A stretch of 64,000 nucleotides of DNA from Gaertneriomyces semiglobifer (taxonomy: Eukaryota > Chytridiomycota > Chytridiomycetes > Spizellomycetales > Spizellomycetaceae): the NCBI GenBank assembly GCA_025558075.1, contig JAHLKF010000008.1, forward strand, positions 434,001 through 498,000, given 5' to 3'. Under the pieces are notes generated by a model. The model did no database searches, was not told where the DNA came from, and saw nothing but the letters and a program-made list of their open reading frames with translations. The translations under genes and the position numbers were made by a program. Shown here piece after piece: positions 1-10,936 of this stretch. The first letter of the stretch is position 1; each line of letters opens with the position of its first letter.

Positions 1-634
1 TAATGTGAGCGGGATTGCTTTTGAACGCCCTTTGGTAAGTGATATTGGTCAGCTGTCTTTTACCGCAGCTGCTAATTATGCGCGTAACCATAGGACTTCT
101 CTATCCCAATGAGGAAACGCCTCGGCCGTAATATGTCTGACCGCAAAGAAGAAAGCAGGAAACGGCGTACACGCTCGCTTAATGAATCTGACGAGCTGCC
201 TAGGAAGAAGACTTCAGCAAGCCGGTTGCGGTCTATGAAGAACGAAACCTCGGATGCGGGTAAATGCGCTGCTAAAAGGCCCATGAGTGGAGCGACGCTG
301 TCGCAACTGGATGAGAACGAACTCTTGACGCAAGTCGTCTGGAAGAAGACAGCTTCAGGCCGTTATGTTTGTCCATACCCTAATTGCTCGAAAAGCTTCG
401 AGCGCAAATTCAACGGATCTACCCACTACGCCACCCACTTTGACGTTCGCAAATACCCGTGTGATGCTTGCGACCGCAGTGTAAGTGGTCACCTTTTGTT
501 ACCTCGACTGCATAGGTACCTTGAACTAACCAGTGCAATTTTAGTTCACACGATCCTATGACCTTAAGAGACACCAGAAACTTCATCGCAGGAACGTTAA
601 AGGATGCTCCAAAGTTTTGGACGACTCTGATTAG
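1..634 (+). CDS. C2H2 zinc-finger protein, 5' end missing
   Basis: The last exons encode a basic, Ser/Arg-rich region followed by two adjacent C2H2 fingers: YVCPYPNCSKSFERKF..THYATH and YPCDACDRSF..SYDLKRHQKLH. The second finger is completed only after removing a 64-base intron (481-544, donor GTAAGT, branch GAACTAAC, acceptor TTTTAG), ending at TAG 632-634. Upstream, an in-frame TAG (91-93) lies in a good acceptor (ACCATAG) paired with a GTAAGT donor at 35, so a 59-base intron 35-93 is likely; the exon before it is open to the left edge in the same frame. The product is probably a nuclear DNA-binding regulator; no target can be named. An alternative is a start at ATG 109 with everything upstream as leader. 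The finger identity is certain; the 5' structure is inferred. Confidence 0.75.
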
Positions 635-1083
635 TGAACCGTCTGCACGGCTTGTACGACACGCAGTTCTCATTGTACAGTTTGCGTTTTTTGGTCTATC
701 GCCACCTCCTAAAACTGTGGGAGGCTACGAAATGTGAGAGAGGCTACGCTTCTCCGAACTAGTTAGTTGCACATAGTTTGATGCAAGGTTTTTGCGAAAT
801 TAGTTTAGCTATGTTATTTATTAAATCCCTGTATGTATTTATTTGTTCAAATGAAATCAAGAGCACACAAGCATTTACAAAAGCGGATCGAGCATGCACA
901 TGCCATGTAGTCAACGCAACTCGCATACACAAATTAGCGCAGATATCCGCTACTGCTTGACCACAATCCTTGTTGCTGTAAGGTCTGCATGTGAACTGCT
1001 GGCGACGCTCAAACGCATATCTTTGCAAGTCTTCGAACAGCCCCGACGCGACAAGGCACAGTCATGATCTAACTGTCCCACGC
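635..1083. other. intergenic, no gene seen
   Basis: About 450 AT-rich bases between the zinc-finger gene and the LysM gene. Six-frame reading gives only short open stretches without recognisable domains. It probably holds the 3' end of the first transcript and the promoter and leader of the second. Confidence 0.5.
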
Positions 1084-2705
1084 ATGACTGTGCCATTATT
1101 ACGTAACGCCACCGGAGTCTCGCAGCGACGAACGGTGCGCATGCAAAAGGAAAGGGAGTGGTCAGAGCAACTTAAAGGTCCAAGGAACGCAATGTTGGCG
1201 TCCTCCATTCCACATTCACAACCACCCAGCAATCCTTGGGCTGATCTGGACTTCTTCGAGAAGGTCTCCGCTGCCTCAACCGCCGCGGATGATAGGGATA
1301 TTGAGCGCAGCGCGAGCGACAGGGATACGCTGGATAGCTACGATGTGATAACTACTGGAACACTGATATCACACTCTGAAGAAGCGAGTGGGTGGGGTTC
1401 AACGCGGTCGTCAACGGCATCTTCAGGAAGTGGTGTGGTGGGATTATCATCTTTCGATGCATGGGGGGATTTTGTTCAAGCCTCTCCATCGAGTTCGACG
1501 AGGAAAGGCGCAGCAGCAGAGTTCCCAGTGACTGGGTTCCTACCAGCAGACAACCAAAGGAGAAGAAGCCGTGAAGGAGAGCTGGCTCGACAAGAGGCCA
1601 TCGCAGCTATCGGCTTATCACCACCCGCGTTGTCATCCATAGACGAGTCGCATGCAGGCATCGGCCACGTATTAACAAATGGAAACGTTCCGATGAGAAG
1701 ATTTTCATCCGCTGATCAGGATACCGCGCATGAACTGGACACTCATACGGTCGGGCCGACAGATACTCTCGCAGGATTAGCAATCTTGTACGGCGTAAGC
1801 GTATGTATTTTCTCAAACCAAATGTGTCTTCTTGGCGAGTTCTTTGTAACCCGGTCTTATTATCAGAAAGCAGAGCTTAAGAGAGTGAATCGGTTATGGA
1901 ATGATGACGATATTCGTTTGCGCCAGAAGATTTACATTCCCGGTCGAACTGGAGCCAGCGGTAGCGTCTCGGGCAAGCAAAGGGCATTGGACAACCGCAT
2001 ACCCTCAAAACCTGCGTCGGGGCTATCTGAAAAAACGTCAGATAGTCCGGAATTGGCTGACGAAACCATGGATGGCCTTCTAAAAAGGATCGACGAGGAG
2101 CTTGCCGCGACACTTGGACGCGAATGGGACCTTTGGCGAATGGCTGGCACAAAAAAGTTTGCTTCTCACACAGATCCTCCTACCGCAGTTGCAGCGGAAC
2201 CGGCGCATTTAGGGTCGAATCACCGATCAGTTTATCGAAATCGAGTTGGAAGCTTGGAAAACGTCATCGAGGCCGCGTATGGCCGACGAAAGCCAAACAC
2301 CGACGATAGTGTTTTACTACCGTCACTTAAATTGGAAACTTGGAATGACTGGCTCCACGGGTATGCTCTCAAGGCTCAGCATCTTTTCCAGATGTTCAAA
2401 CTCTTCACTAAACTCATGTTTTTCTCAGTCAACTTCCAAAGGCAGCCAGAAGCCGGATGAAGCCTCAAGCGGACGAATACTCCCCTATGTTGCTGTCTGA
2501 TGGCGAAGAGGAGCAAGATCTTGCTGAGGCGTCATTCTCTTCATCTTGTGCAACCCCGTATCGGTCAGGCGTAGTTGCGCGACAGCGGACCTTATCGGGA
2601 AGACCTCCCAAACCACGCGAGCTTGATATGCCCAGCGACCCACGGACATATACTCGTAGAAGTGGGTCCACGGATCTTATCTCATTCGATGATGATCCAA
2701 TATAG
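1084..2705 (+). CDS. LysM-domain protein (LYSMD1/2-like)
   Basis: Three exons (1084-1800, 1867-2360, 2429-2705; about 495 residues). A single LysM domain near residues 220-262 is split by the first intron: HTVGPTDTLAGLAILYGVS joins KAELKRVNRLW..RQKIYIPG after removing 66 bases that start with GTATGT and end with ATCAG. The second intron (68 bases, donor GTATGC, acceptor TTCTCAG) shifts frame and joins an acidic, Ser-rich tail. There is no signal peptide, so this is not a secreted chitin-binding effector; it resembles the intracellular LysM proteins of animals (LYSMD1/2). The rest is low-complexity Ser/Asp-rich. The first intron is a multiple of three and stop-free, so the unspliced reading stays open. 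The start is uncertain: ATG 1084, 1141 and 1192 are all possible. Confidence 0.75.
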
Positions 2706-2862
2706 GTTTTTGGTAACAGCCACGGGATGTAGCATAGTCTGGATAGAGTACTGTAGAAATATATTTTATCCACAACACCCTTATGCGGTATCATTATTTG
2801 ATTTGGGCATACTAGTCATACACGATATGATTTTGATCAAGCCGTCCAGCGGCCACACCCTA

Positions 2863-4682
2863 TTAGCAGGCACCGACGCCATCAATTCCAATTTCCCGCA
2901 CATCAAAGTTAGTGAAATCAAAGCGGCCACTGTTGATGGCAACATTGACAACGCGGGTTGACACATTGAGAGTGTTGGCCCCCGTACATTGTGCTCCGTT
3001 CGGTCCCTTGCCAGCCTTAACCAGTTGCCATTCAACTTTGCCTGATAAACCTGGGACCACAACGCTTCCAGCCCATCTACAGTTGGATCCGTTGCACCCA
3101 AAGTTGGCCAATGGTACTCCTTTGGCGGGGTTCCAGTTACCTAATGCCGGAATGGAGCCCACGACAACGAAAGACTCTCCCATAGCAGTGCTGATGTTAT
3201 CAACTTGGAATCGGAGAATAGTTTTGGTGTGATCCATTTCGGAAACGTACTGAGTAAACAGTTTCATAGAGTCACGGCCACCGTCAATGAGGTTGGTGTA
3301 TCGCAGGTATGTGAGTCCTTCTACGCCATTGACGTACATGACTTCACGCATGTTGTTGTACTTGTATACTTCCGAAGGGTGGATCGAAAGAGCATTTTCT
3401 GCGAAGCAGCGAGCGCCAAGTTTTTTGCACTTGCCGTAGAACTCCTTGGCCAATGTGAGGGCACCAGAGTAGAATGGTGCACTACGCTCGTCATTCTGTT
3501 CAATTGCGGTGAAGGTGATGGTCGCTCCCGCGCCAGAGATCGCACTGATAAGTTTGTCGTAATTCTTGTAACCAGCACAAAGCTCGGCCGATCGCGCCTC
3601 GTTGGGGTTGAAGTATTGCCAGTGAATACCTGCAATTTTGACGGCGATAGCGGTTGAAGGGAAGTGCGTTTTGAAAGAGTTTTTGGCCACATGCACAAGC
3701 TCAACGCCCCAGTCGACAATCTCGTCCTCATACCAATCGAAGAAGTCTTGGCCGAACTTGGACTTCCAACCTCCATTAGTCCAGAAGCCGGTACCAACTG
3801 CCTGGCCCTGACAAATCGGCACAACGTTGGAGGACGATACGGTGTCACACGGAGGGGTGATCTGGCTGGTTGAGGTCAAGGAAGCGCCCCAAGCAGCGTT
3901 GACATTGGTAAGGGAACCACCATATTTGGCAAGGGTCTTGTTTCGGAATGAGGCAACTGCAGCATCGTTGTACGCCATGATGTGACCGCGCTCGGGATAT
4001 GTCCAACTCATGCTAAGTAGTCGCGAAAACAATAAGTACAGTCTCAACCAATCAAACTGGAGCGCTACACATATACCAACCTGTAAGACGGATATCTCAG
4101 CTCGCCACTGCCTCCTCCACTGAGATCTACGCGAGGTACAATATCGGCAAAATCCTTGAATTCCTCGGCGAAAGCAGTGTAGAGTTCACCCATTTCTTGG
4201 ATACTGGTTTTACCGTTGACCACCGCCCAAGGTGAGGATGCTTCGCGACTCCGTTGTCCAGTAATGCTTGTGTACTTGTCAGCATCTTTCATGCCATTCT
4301 CGTACCAGGTAGGAATGGGTATATTGCATTCGGTTGTGCCCGAACCACCGCACTGGTGAGTTGACATGATGGGAACCCATTTGAGGCCGGAAGCGCGGAC
4401 GGTATTGGCGAGGGTGCGGTAGTAGGACCAGTTGAACGTTTGATCTTGAGGCTCCACATCTCCCCACCAAATATCGGTTGCTATCGCTTGGATGCCATTG
4501 AGCTTGAGTTGGCGAAGTTGGTTGGCGAAAGAGTTCCAGTCGGTGATCTTGTTAAGAGGTCCAAGCACTTCAGAGTGGTACTGTTGGTTGTATTGACGTC
4601 TGGTAGGGTTGGGGGCGCCGGATGCAACAGATGCAGTAGCAACTAGTGCAAGCAGCACGCTGAATGAGAGATTCGTGACCAT
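2863..4682 (-). CDS. secreted beta-amylase (GH14) with C-terminal CBM20
   Basis: Two exons (4682-4081, 4012-2863; 583 residues). It begins with a signal peptide (MVTNLSFSVLLALVATASVASGA). The GH14 core shows the first catalytic glutamate in SGELRYPSYS (E194) and the second in CFAENALSI (E406), plus the block WTYPERGHIMAYND. A starch-binding CBM20 follows from about residue 470 (FVVVGSIPALGNWNP). Beta-amylases release beta-maltose from non-reducing ends of starch; the product should act outside the cell. The 68-base intron lies just after the first catalytic motif, and the codon is split 2+1. The GH14-plus-CBM20 layout is that of bacterial enzymes such as those of Bacillus; plant enzymes lack the CBM20. 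A TATA-like element (TATAAAATA, 4783-4791) lies about 100 bases upstream. It is divergent from a GPH sugar transporter. Confidence 0.93.
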
Positions 4683-6672
4683 TTGTGTCAATGTAACCGT
4701 AATTTATTGCGAAGCTAATCAGAGCAGAATCGCTTGATCGATGAGGGTTGGCAGACCAAAGAGGAAAACCAGGATGTCAGGCTATTTTATACGTGTCCAG
4801 GTATTGGTACGCAAATCGTGATCCACAATCCCCATTTGGCCTATCAAGACTGAGCAACCGGGGAACTCAGGTGGGTTACCCCTCGTGACGCCTGACGTTG
4901 CCGTTAAGGCTTTTGCAAAGCCGATTGTTGTTCCATTCATTTTCGGATTCATCACACACGCGAGAGGGCGACAGTACGAGAATTTCCACCCAAGATGACC
5001 TGGACCACGATTTGTGGCCAGGGCTTTGGCGCTGGCATATCGTATTTCCACGCACTCTACGTATGTATTGGCGTTTATGACGCTTTGATGTCAGCTTAAT
5101 ATGAACAACATGCTGGACACAAGAGGGTCCCGTCCTCGGAACGGCCCCAGGTGAGCGGCGACGTCAGCACCATGTTGACCGATGGGCAAGATAATGCCGC
5201 ATGTACAATGGCACCAGGAACTTTTCAACGAAAAGTAACGTTGTCATGGGCATGCTGGTGTTTCCCTGGGAACTCGTCCGCCGCATGTGAGAGAAACGAT
5301 CTCGTCGGTAACCTTCTTTTTTTTGTTGACGTGGGCCGCGTGTGTCGGAGTTTAAAATGACGTTGTAACGATACCGTGCCACGTGAGTCGAATATGGCCA
5401 CAAATACGCGGCATACGCGTTTAAAAGCGCATATCAATAACGTATTCGTTGGTACAATATCCGGGGAAACTTAAAAATATGGCGGCCACGGAGCGCGCAA
5501 GAACAAGTATTGCCGTCATGTGAGGCCCAGAGCCGTCGTCGCTCTCAACGCCTCGCATACAACATGGCGATGGAAGCGCATGTTTTGTATGCCCAGTAAG
5601 GCACAAAGTGATCGATTTCCGTTTGTAGAGTTATTCCTACATACACAGCGACATTAATGATATCTGAAGACATCTTGTGTCCCGAGCGTGGTGTGTGTGT
5701 GTGTGTGTGTGTGCAAGAGAGACTCACGTTAGCCATCAGAATGCTGAGGCTCCAAGGCCCGTGGCTCACTGGATCTGGATCTGGACAGCGTCGCTCGTGC
5801 CCCGCGAACATTCGTACGTATTCATATTCATCCATCCCACTGGCGCCCGTTCCCCCCACACGAGCCCAGTCTCCACGTCGTTCAAACCTCAAATTTTCGT
5901 ATCTTCCTTCCAGATGCTCGTATTGACAGCATTTGGGGGCTCACTTTCTTAACGGCTCCACGTCATTTCCACGGTGAACGGCCTGGCCACTATTTTTTCT
6001 TCCATCGATGAAGCTGATCTGGTATTGATCATGGCCAACCCGCCACAACCCACCATCCGCTTGTCCGCCACTTTCATACATTCCCTGACCAAAATCATGC
6101 TTCGCAGCCAAGCAACCACCAGTAATACTGAAATCATCGGGACAAAGAAAAAAATCTTTGGGCACGCTTCGACCGACCCTGCGTAACGCCGCCTAAAGTT
6201 CATGACAATGATCCTTCCTCCTGTGACCTCCTGGCGTGGTCATTGCGACCACAATTTTGTCGCCTTCGTGAAATTGAAGTAATGACAACTCTGGACAGAG
6301 CAAATTGAGGCAAAATGCAGAGCCTCTGAGTCAAGGAATGGCCCACGACCATCCTGCATGTACAGATCAGGCCGATCTAGACAACAGTCTACACAGAGCA
6401 GCGCCTGGTACACGCGATCAAGCCGCTTGGTGAACGACTCTCAGCTTGGTTATTCTCGCTTCGAAGCGAGCAACCACTGCCGAGAAAATTATAAAAGCTG
6501 GTGTATCAACGGCGCCCCTTCGTGCTGAATTTTTCTTTATCCCAAGCACACTCCTCCCAAGTAATAAAATACTTATCCTTTAGAGATATTTCCGGGCTGG
6601 TCCCTTACCACATCTCGGATCTCATAGTCAACTTCACCTCCACCGACACCCTCATCACCACACCACCGCACA
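4683..6672. promoter_or_regulatory. divergent promoter region between beta-amylase and sugar transporter
   Basis: Nearly 2 kb separates the two divergent starts. The minus-strand TATA-like box (4783-4791) and a plus-strand ATTATAAAAG (6488-6497) are the only core elements I can point to. The transporter leader after 6540 is rich in C and T. No credible coding sequence was found; open stretches around 5545-5926 and 5941-6203 are short and without domain signals. Length and position suggest shared control of the two starch/sugar genes, but no factor-binding site was recognised. Confidence 0.5.
5691..5713. repeat. (GT)n microsatellite
   Basis: An uninterrupted GT dinucleotide run of 23 bases inside the beta-amylase/transporter intergenic region. 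Such runs are common and often length-variable; no function is implied. Confidence 0.9.
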
Positions 6673-8086
6673 ATGTCTGAGGGCAGGTTATCCTTCTTTC
6701 AGCTCATGGCGCTGACATTGCCATGGATCGGTGTTCAAGCCATCTGGTCCGCCGAATTCGGTGTTGTAACCCCAGTCATGCTGGAGTACGGCCTCAATGA
6801 TTTCTGGGCAACAAACAGTAGGTCCACCCAGGTTTTGTACCTACCCGGTGTAACTTGTTCTAACTTGGTTGCCCAAAGTTTGGATTTTCGGTCCCCTCAC
6901 TGGTTTCTTCACTGCTCCAATCATTGGTGCCATTTCGGACGGCTACGACAGTCGCTATGGTCGCCGTAAGCCCTTCATCGTAGGAGGTCTCCTGACCACT
7001 CTTGTCGCCTCCCTCGTGTTCGCTTTCTCCGAAAAATACTCTGGACGACTACCGGTGGCTTTCATCTCTTTCATCATCCTGGACATCACGATCAATGTCA
7101 TGCAAACCCCTCTCCGTGCTCTTGCCGGTGACAACGCTGCTGAGGATCAGCAAACGACGGTACAGATGTTGGCCACTTTCTTCCAAGGTGTCGGAAACAT
7201 GGTGGGCTTCGGTCTCAGCAAAAGGTTCTGGAAAGGAAAGGCCGCCAATATGCCCCCTCTCATCACCATCGTCATGGGTATCAACATCTTGTTCATCGCC
7301 CTCGCCTGTTTCCTCGTCAAAGAGAGGCCAAACAAGCGCCGGGCGAAGATCAGCATCACGCAGCCCTTCACCAGCGTCTTCAAAAGCATCGCCTCTATGG
7401 ACTTTAAAATGGCCGTCATTTGCGCCGTTGAATTCTTCACCTGGGCCGCTGCCTTTGCCTACTGGCCTGCTGCTTCTTCCTGGTGGCCATACAACGTATA
7501 CAAAGGGTGCCCTGCAGACGATGGATGCACTCCGGAGCAAGATGCGTTGTACGAAGAAGGTTCCGCCAAGTATGGAGATGCCTCCCTTTACCAAGCCATA
7601 GCGCAAACGTTCTTCGGTATCTTTTTGGCCGTAATTCTCGCGAGGGGATACTTGCGTCGGGTGCGCATTGTCTACTTCCTGGCGCTCGCTCTCGGTGCAG
7701 TTCTGTTCATTCTCGCCAAGTTCGGACCTGACACTGTCGGTATGGCATACGCCGTCACCATTCTCTTTGGCTCCATCACCAACTGCGCTTACAACTCTTT
7801 CCCTTTCGCATTGGTTGGACGTTACTCTGCCGAGGACAACAGCGAAGACGCTGGTGTCAAGATGGGTCTACTGAACGTGTTCATTTGCACTCCTCAGTTC
7901 ATCATGACTTTCATCGTTTCCGCTCTCCGTAACAAGTACGGCATTCTCACTGGTCTTCCCTGGGCGTTTTTCATCGCAGGAGTGTGCATGGGTATCGCTG
8001 CCATCCTCACTCTCCTCATCCGGGAAGGTCTTCCGGTAAAGAAGGCTGCTGACGCCGATTACGAAGTTGCCAAGATAAAATCTTGA
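6673..8086 (+). CDS. GPH-family sucrose/maltose-type sugar transporter
   Basis: Two exons (6673-6817, 6879-8086; 450 residues). A 61-base intron (donor GTAGGT, branch TTCTAAC, acceptor CAAAG) splits an Ile codon so that NDFWATN joins IWIFGPLTG. About twelve membrane segments are visible, with the family motif RYGRRKPFI after the second, as in plant SUT, animal SLC45 and Schizosaccharomyces Sut1 proteins. These are proton-coupled disaccharide importers; Sut1 of fission yeast is known for maltose uptake. The divergent neighbour makes maltose, so maltose uptake at the plasma membrane is the natural guess, though sucrose cannot be excluded from sequence. An AATAAA-like signal near 8208 may end the transcript. 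Confidence 0.88.
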
Positions 8087-10936
8087 TTCCTCCAGACCGT
8101 CCGACCTGTTTTTATGTACGACGGTTACCTGTGTACATTTATTTTTTAGTTGATCTCATAGTGGCAATGAAGTCTAATCGATCATGCATAGCATTGTACT
8201 GGACCCGAATAAAGGGTATAGTAATACACACCATTGTTGACAATGTAAAACCTTGATCTACGCGTATCTTCATCGATCGTGATGTCGTGTCGATTATCGG
8301 TCGTCATGGGCGAGACAAAGGACCTCTTCCAGAGGAGAGTTTTGTGACCGAAATATATATAGATATGGACTGGTTGCGACCCGCCGAGGGCTAACGAGGC
8401 TCACAGAACCAGACGGTCGCTGTCGAGTCGAAATGGTGCTCAGATGCCTGTATTCTACAAGCGAGTATTCGCGTCAACTACGAGGTGTATCAAGGCACTA
8501 ACTGGCTGGAGGCCATGCTTACCCGCTCGTTCAAAAGGGCACTGACGTTGAGACCAGTGCCAGACGATACCATATGTCCGGGCGTTTGCCATTGACCGAT
8601 CAATCCATACGGGGACGATAACTTCCCAGTTGCATATGCGGTGGAGCACTGGAAGAGGATTGCTGGCACTCGTAGGGTCGACATGTCGATTCGGAGTTGA
8701 AAAGAAGAACGGAACTAAAAGATGTCCATTTGAGTGGACCTTGTGGCCGTCCTGAGTTGGAATACGTTGAGGTGAATCGCTGCCGCGCGCATTCATGTAT
8801 GGATGCCTCTGGACGGGAATTGGTGAATATCGTCCCAAGGTCCAGGATACCAGATAGCAGATCACGACACGGGACGACGGATGGATATTTGTATCCGTAC
8901 CTAGGAAAGCAAGGGCGAACGATCAGCTTAAAGGCAACAACGATGATAGGACGCCTCCGCGTCCAATGGTCACGTTTTTCCCACCTCACGAGCATTGCCG
9001 GTTGGGCATGTCAATCGGGTCGGGCAGAACCGCTAACGGAAGTCGACGACTAAGAATGGGAACTGATAGTCAGTCGGATTGCAATTGAGCAACGATGTTG
9101 ACCAATCGTTGCTTTGATTGTAGCTGGGAGCTCACCTGCCAAAAGCCATAATGATCTTGTGAGCACCGAGAGGCTCTCTGCGGTAACATGCGCGTTCCTA
9201 CACGATGTGAACGATGGACGAGATGAGCGTGTTCCTTGACTTGCCAAGGCAGTCCGCAACGAAAAGCCATGGCCGGGTTATCGTCTCTGCTTTATATGCA
9301 CATCCGCGCGCGATGAGCCGATGAGGATGTGAAGGGAAGGAATCCAGCGACGACGGGAAGACACGGGCGGGGCTTCCCACGTTGCAACGAGGATTTATAT
9401 AATATTGGGATTACAAGTGCGACAGCCGACATTGCACGGAAGAAGAAAGAGGCGGGCTTATTTATGCTGATGATGAATTACTTCCCATGACCACACACAT
9501 ACACACACACCCACTCACATACGTACAATACGTACACCAACGGGGGGAAGCCCAGCAACAACCGACTGTTGTTGTTTGTTGTGAAATGGATTCGAATTCT
9601 GGTTTGGACGTGAACTTACGCGTGACCCCAAAGACCGAGCAAGAACAGCCGAACTCCTCCTTGACGTTGAAGGGCGAGTGTTTTCCTTTCTTCGCCTGTA
9701 CTATCACTTTTGTGGCCCTCGGGGTTCCTTTCTTCGCCTGTCCATGTCCTCGTTCAACTTCAAATTCACATCCAGATCCATCCCATCCACCCACACGCAT
9801 TCAGATCCAAGATGCCAAAATGTTGTTGTTCTCCATCGACTTATCATTCCTTGACCGTGCATGACCAGCATTTCTTTCCGGAGTTCCCCGGCGCGTCCCA
9901 ACTTTGTGCCATCACGCGCATGGAAATGTCGGCTTGCGTAAGCAACTCCGACGTTGTCTTCCCGTCAAAGTGCGTTTCGATGGAAAGGCACAGTCTTCAT
10001 TAATAGATATCATAATTAGTAGATCAAAGACATAACATTCCTTGATTTGAATGCCAATTCCTTCAATTCACTGGGTAATTCTCTTCGGAAAAGAAGCGAC
10101 CGAATGCACTTGTGCACAGTCTCCCGTATAAATTATTCGCCATCTTGCAAACAGAGACAGTCCACCACTTCAAAGCTGTGCCACACTGCGTAACCCAGTG
10201 GCACGGTTGTCTTGCCGCATTTGGCCGCCAATGTCCAAACGTTGACAGGTTTTCGCGTCTCACGCGTCGTTCACAACGAAAAAGGACTTTCCCGTCCAAA
10301 AGTGAGACTCAGTAGTTCCCCTTTTGTGTAAAGCAAAGGCAACTGCAGTAGTTCTCCTTGAAGGTCCCCTCCACGCCACTGCAGACAGCGAAAACCCGCC
10401 AGCAGCAGAGCTTGTCCCGAAGTGGGGCGTCCATTCGATTTCGCATCCAGCAAGGGTGCACGGCCCGCCTCTGGTTGTATTGCAGGGGGTTGGTTATTCG
10501 GCCGTTTCCTTCGTTGGTTTGGGCGCTCCTTATTAGTTAGAGCAAAGTTCATTTGGAGTCATCAAAGGTATCGGCTGGCTGGCGGAAGGCAACATTCGCT
10601 GTTTGCCTGTAACCTGGTCGCTGTTGCATTTTTGTTCCCCGGCTTTTCCTAATTGGAGTGCATGCGAATCCATATTCTGTCGATACTCATCAGTCGAAAA
10701 AAATTGGGTTGTCGAACTTGACCTCGCGCGAGCAAACGGTTCAAATCGACAAAGGACGGATTGCTGGAAAAAAAACAACAGGAACTTCATCTATTATATA
10801 GGCTACAAAGCTTACTCATTTTGCCCATCGCCGGGGACCTTATACTTCCGTACTGGACAACCATTGAGAAGAAAACTTACCTTTATGCATAATTCATCTT
10901 TGCTCCCGGAGTATCAAACTACCCCTGACATAAGCG
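8087..10936. other. 2.85 kb without a recognised gene
   Basis: Open stretches exist on both strands (8455-8995 minus, 8697-9053 plus, 9462-9864 both strands), but none shows a domain, consistent splice partner or coding-like composition. Simple sequence (CA-rich near 9490-9530) and a repeated CTTTCTTCGCCTGT at about 9687 and 9730 are present. It likely includes the transporter's 3' end and a long promoter and leader for the proline-rich WH2 gene; a non-coding transcript cannot be excluded. Confidence 0.45.

Noticed and set aside
7002..7606. Long open frames in other phases over the sugar transporter
   Set aside because: They overlap the well-supported transporter exon and have biased Ser/Pro/Arg composition typical of shadow frames.
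8455..9864. Several 110-136-codon frames on both strands
   Set aside because: Overlapping one another on both strands, no motif, no consistent introns; length is within chance for this GC content.
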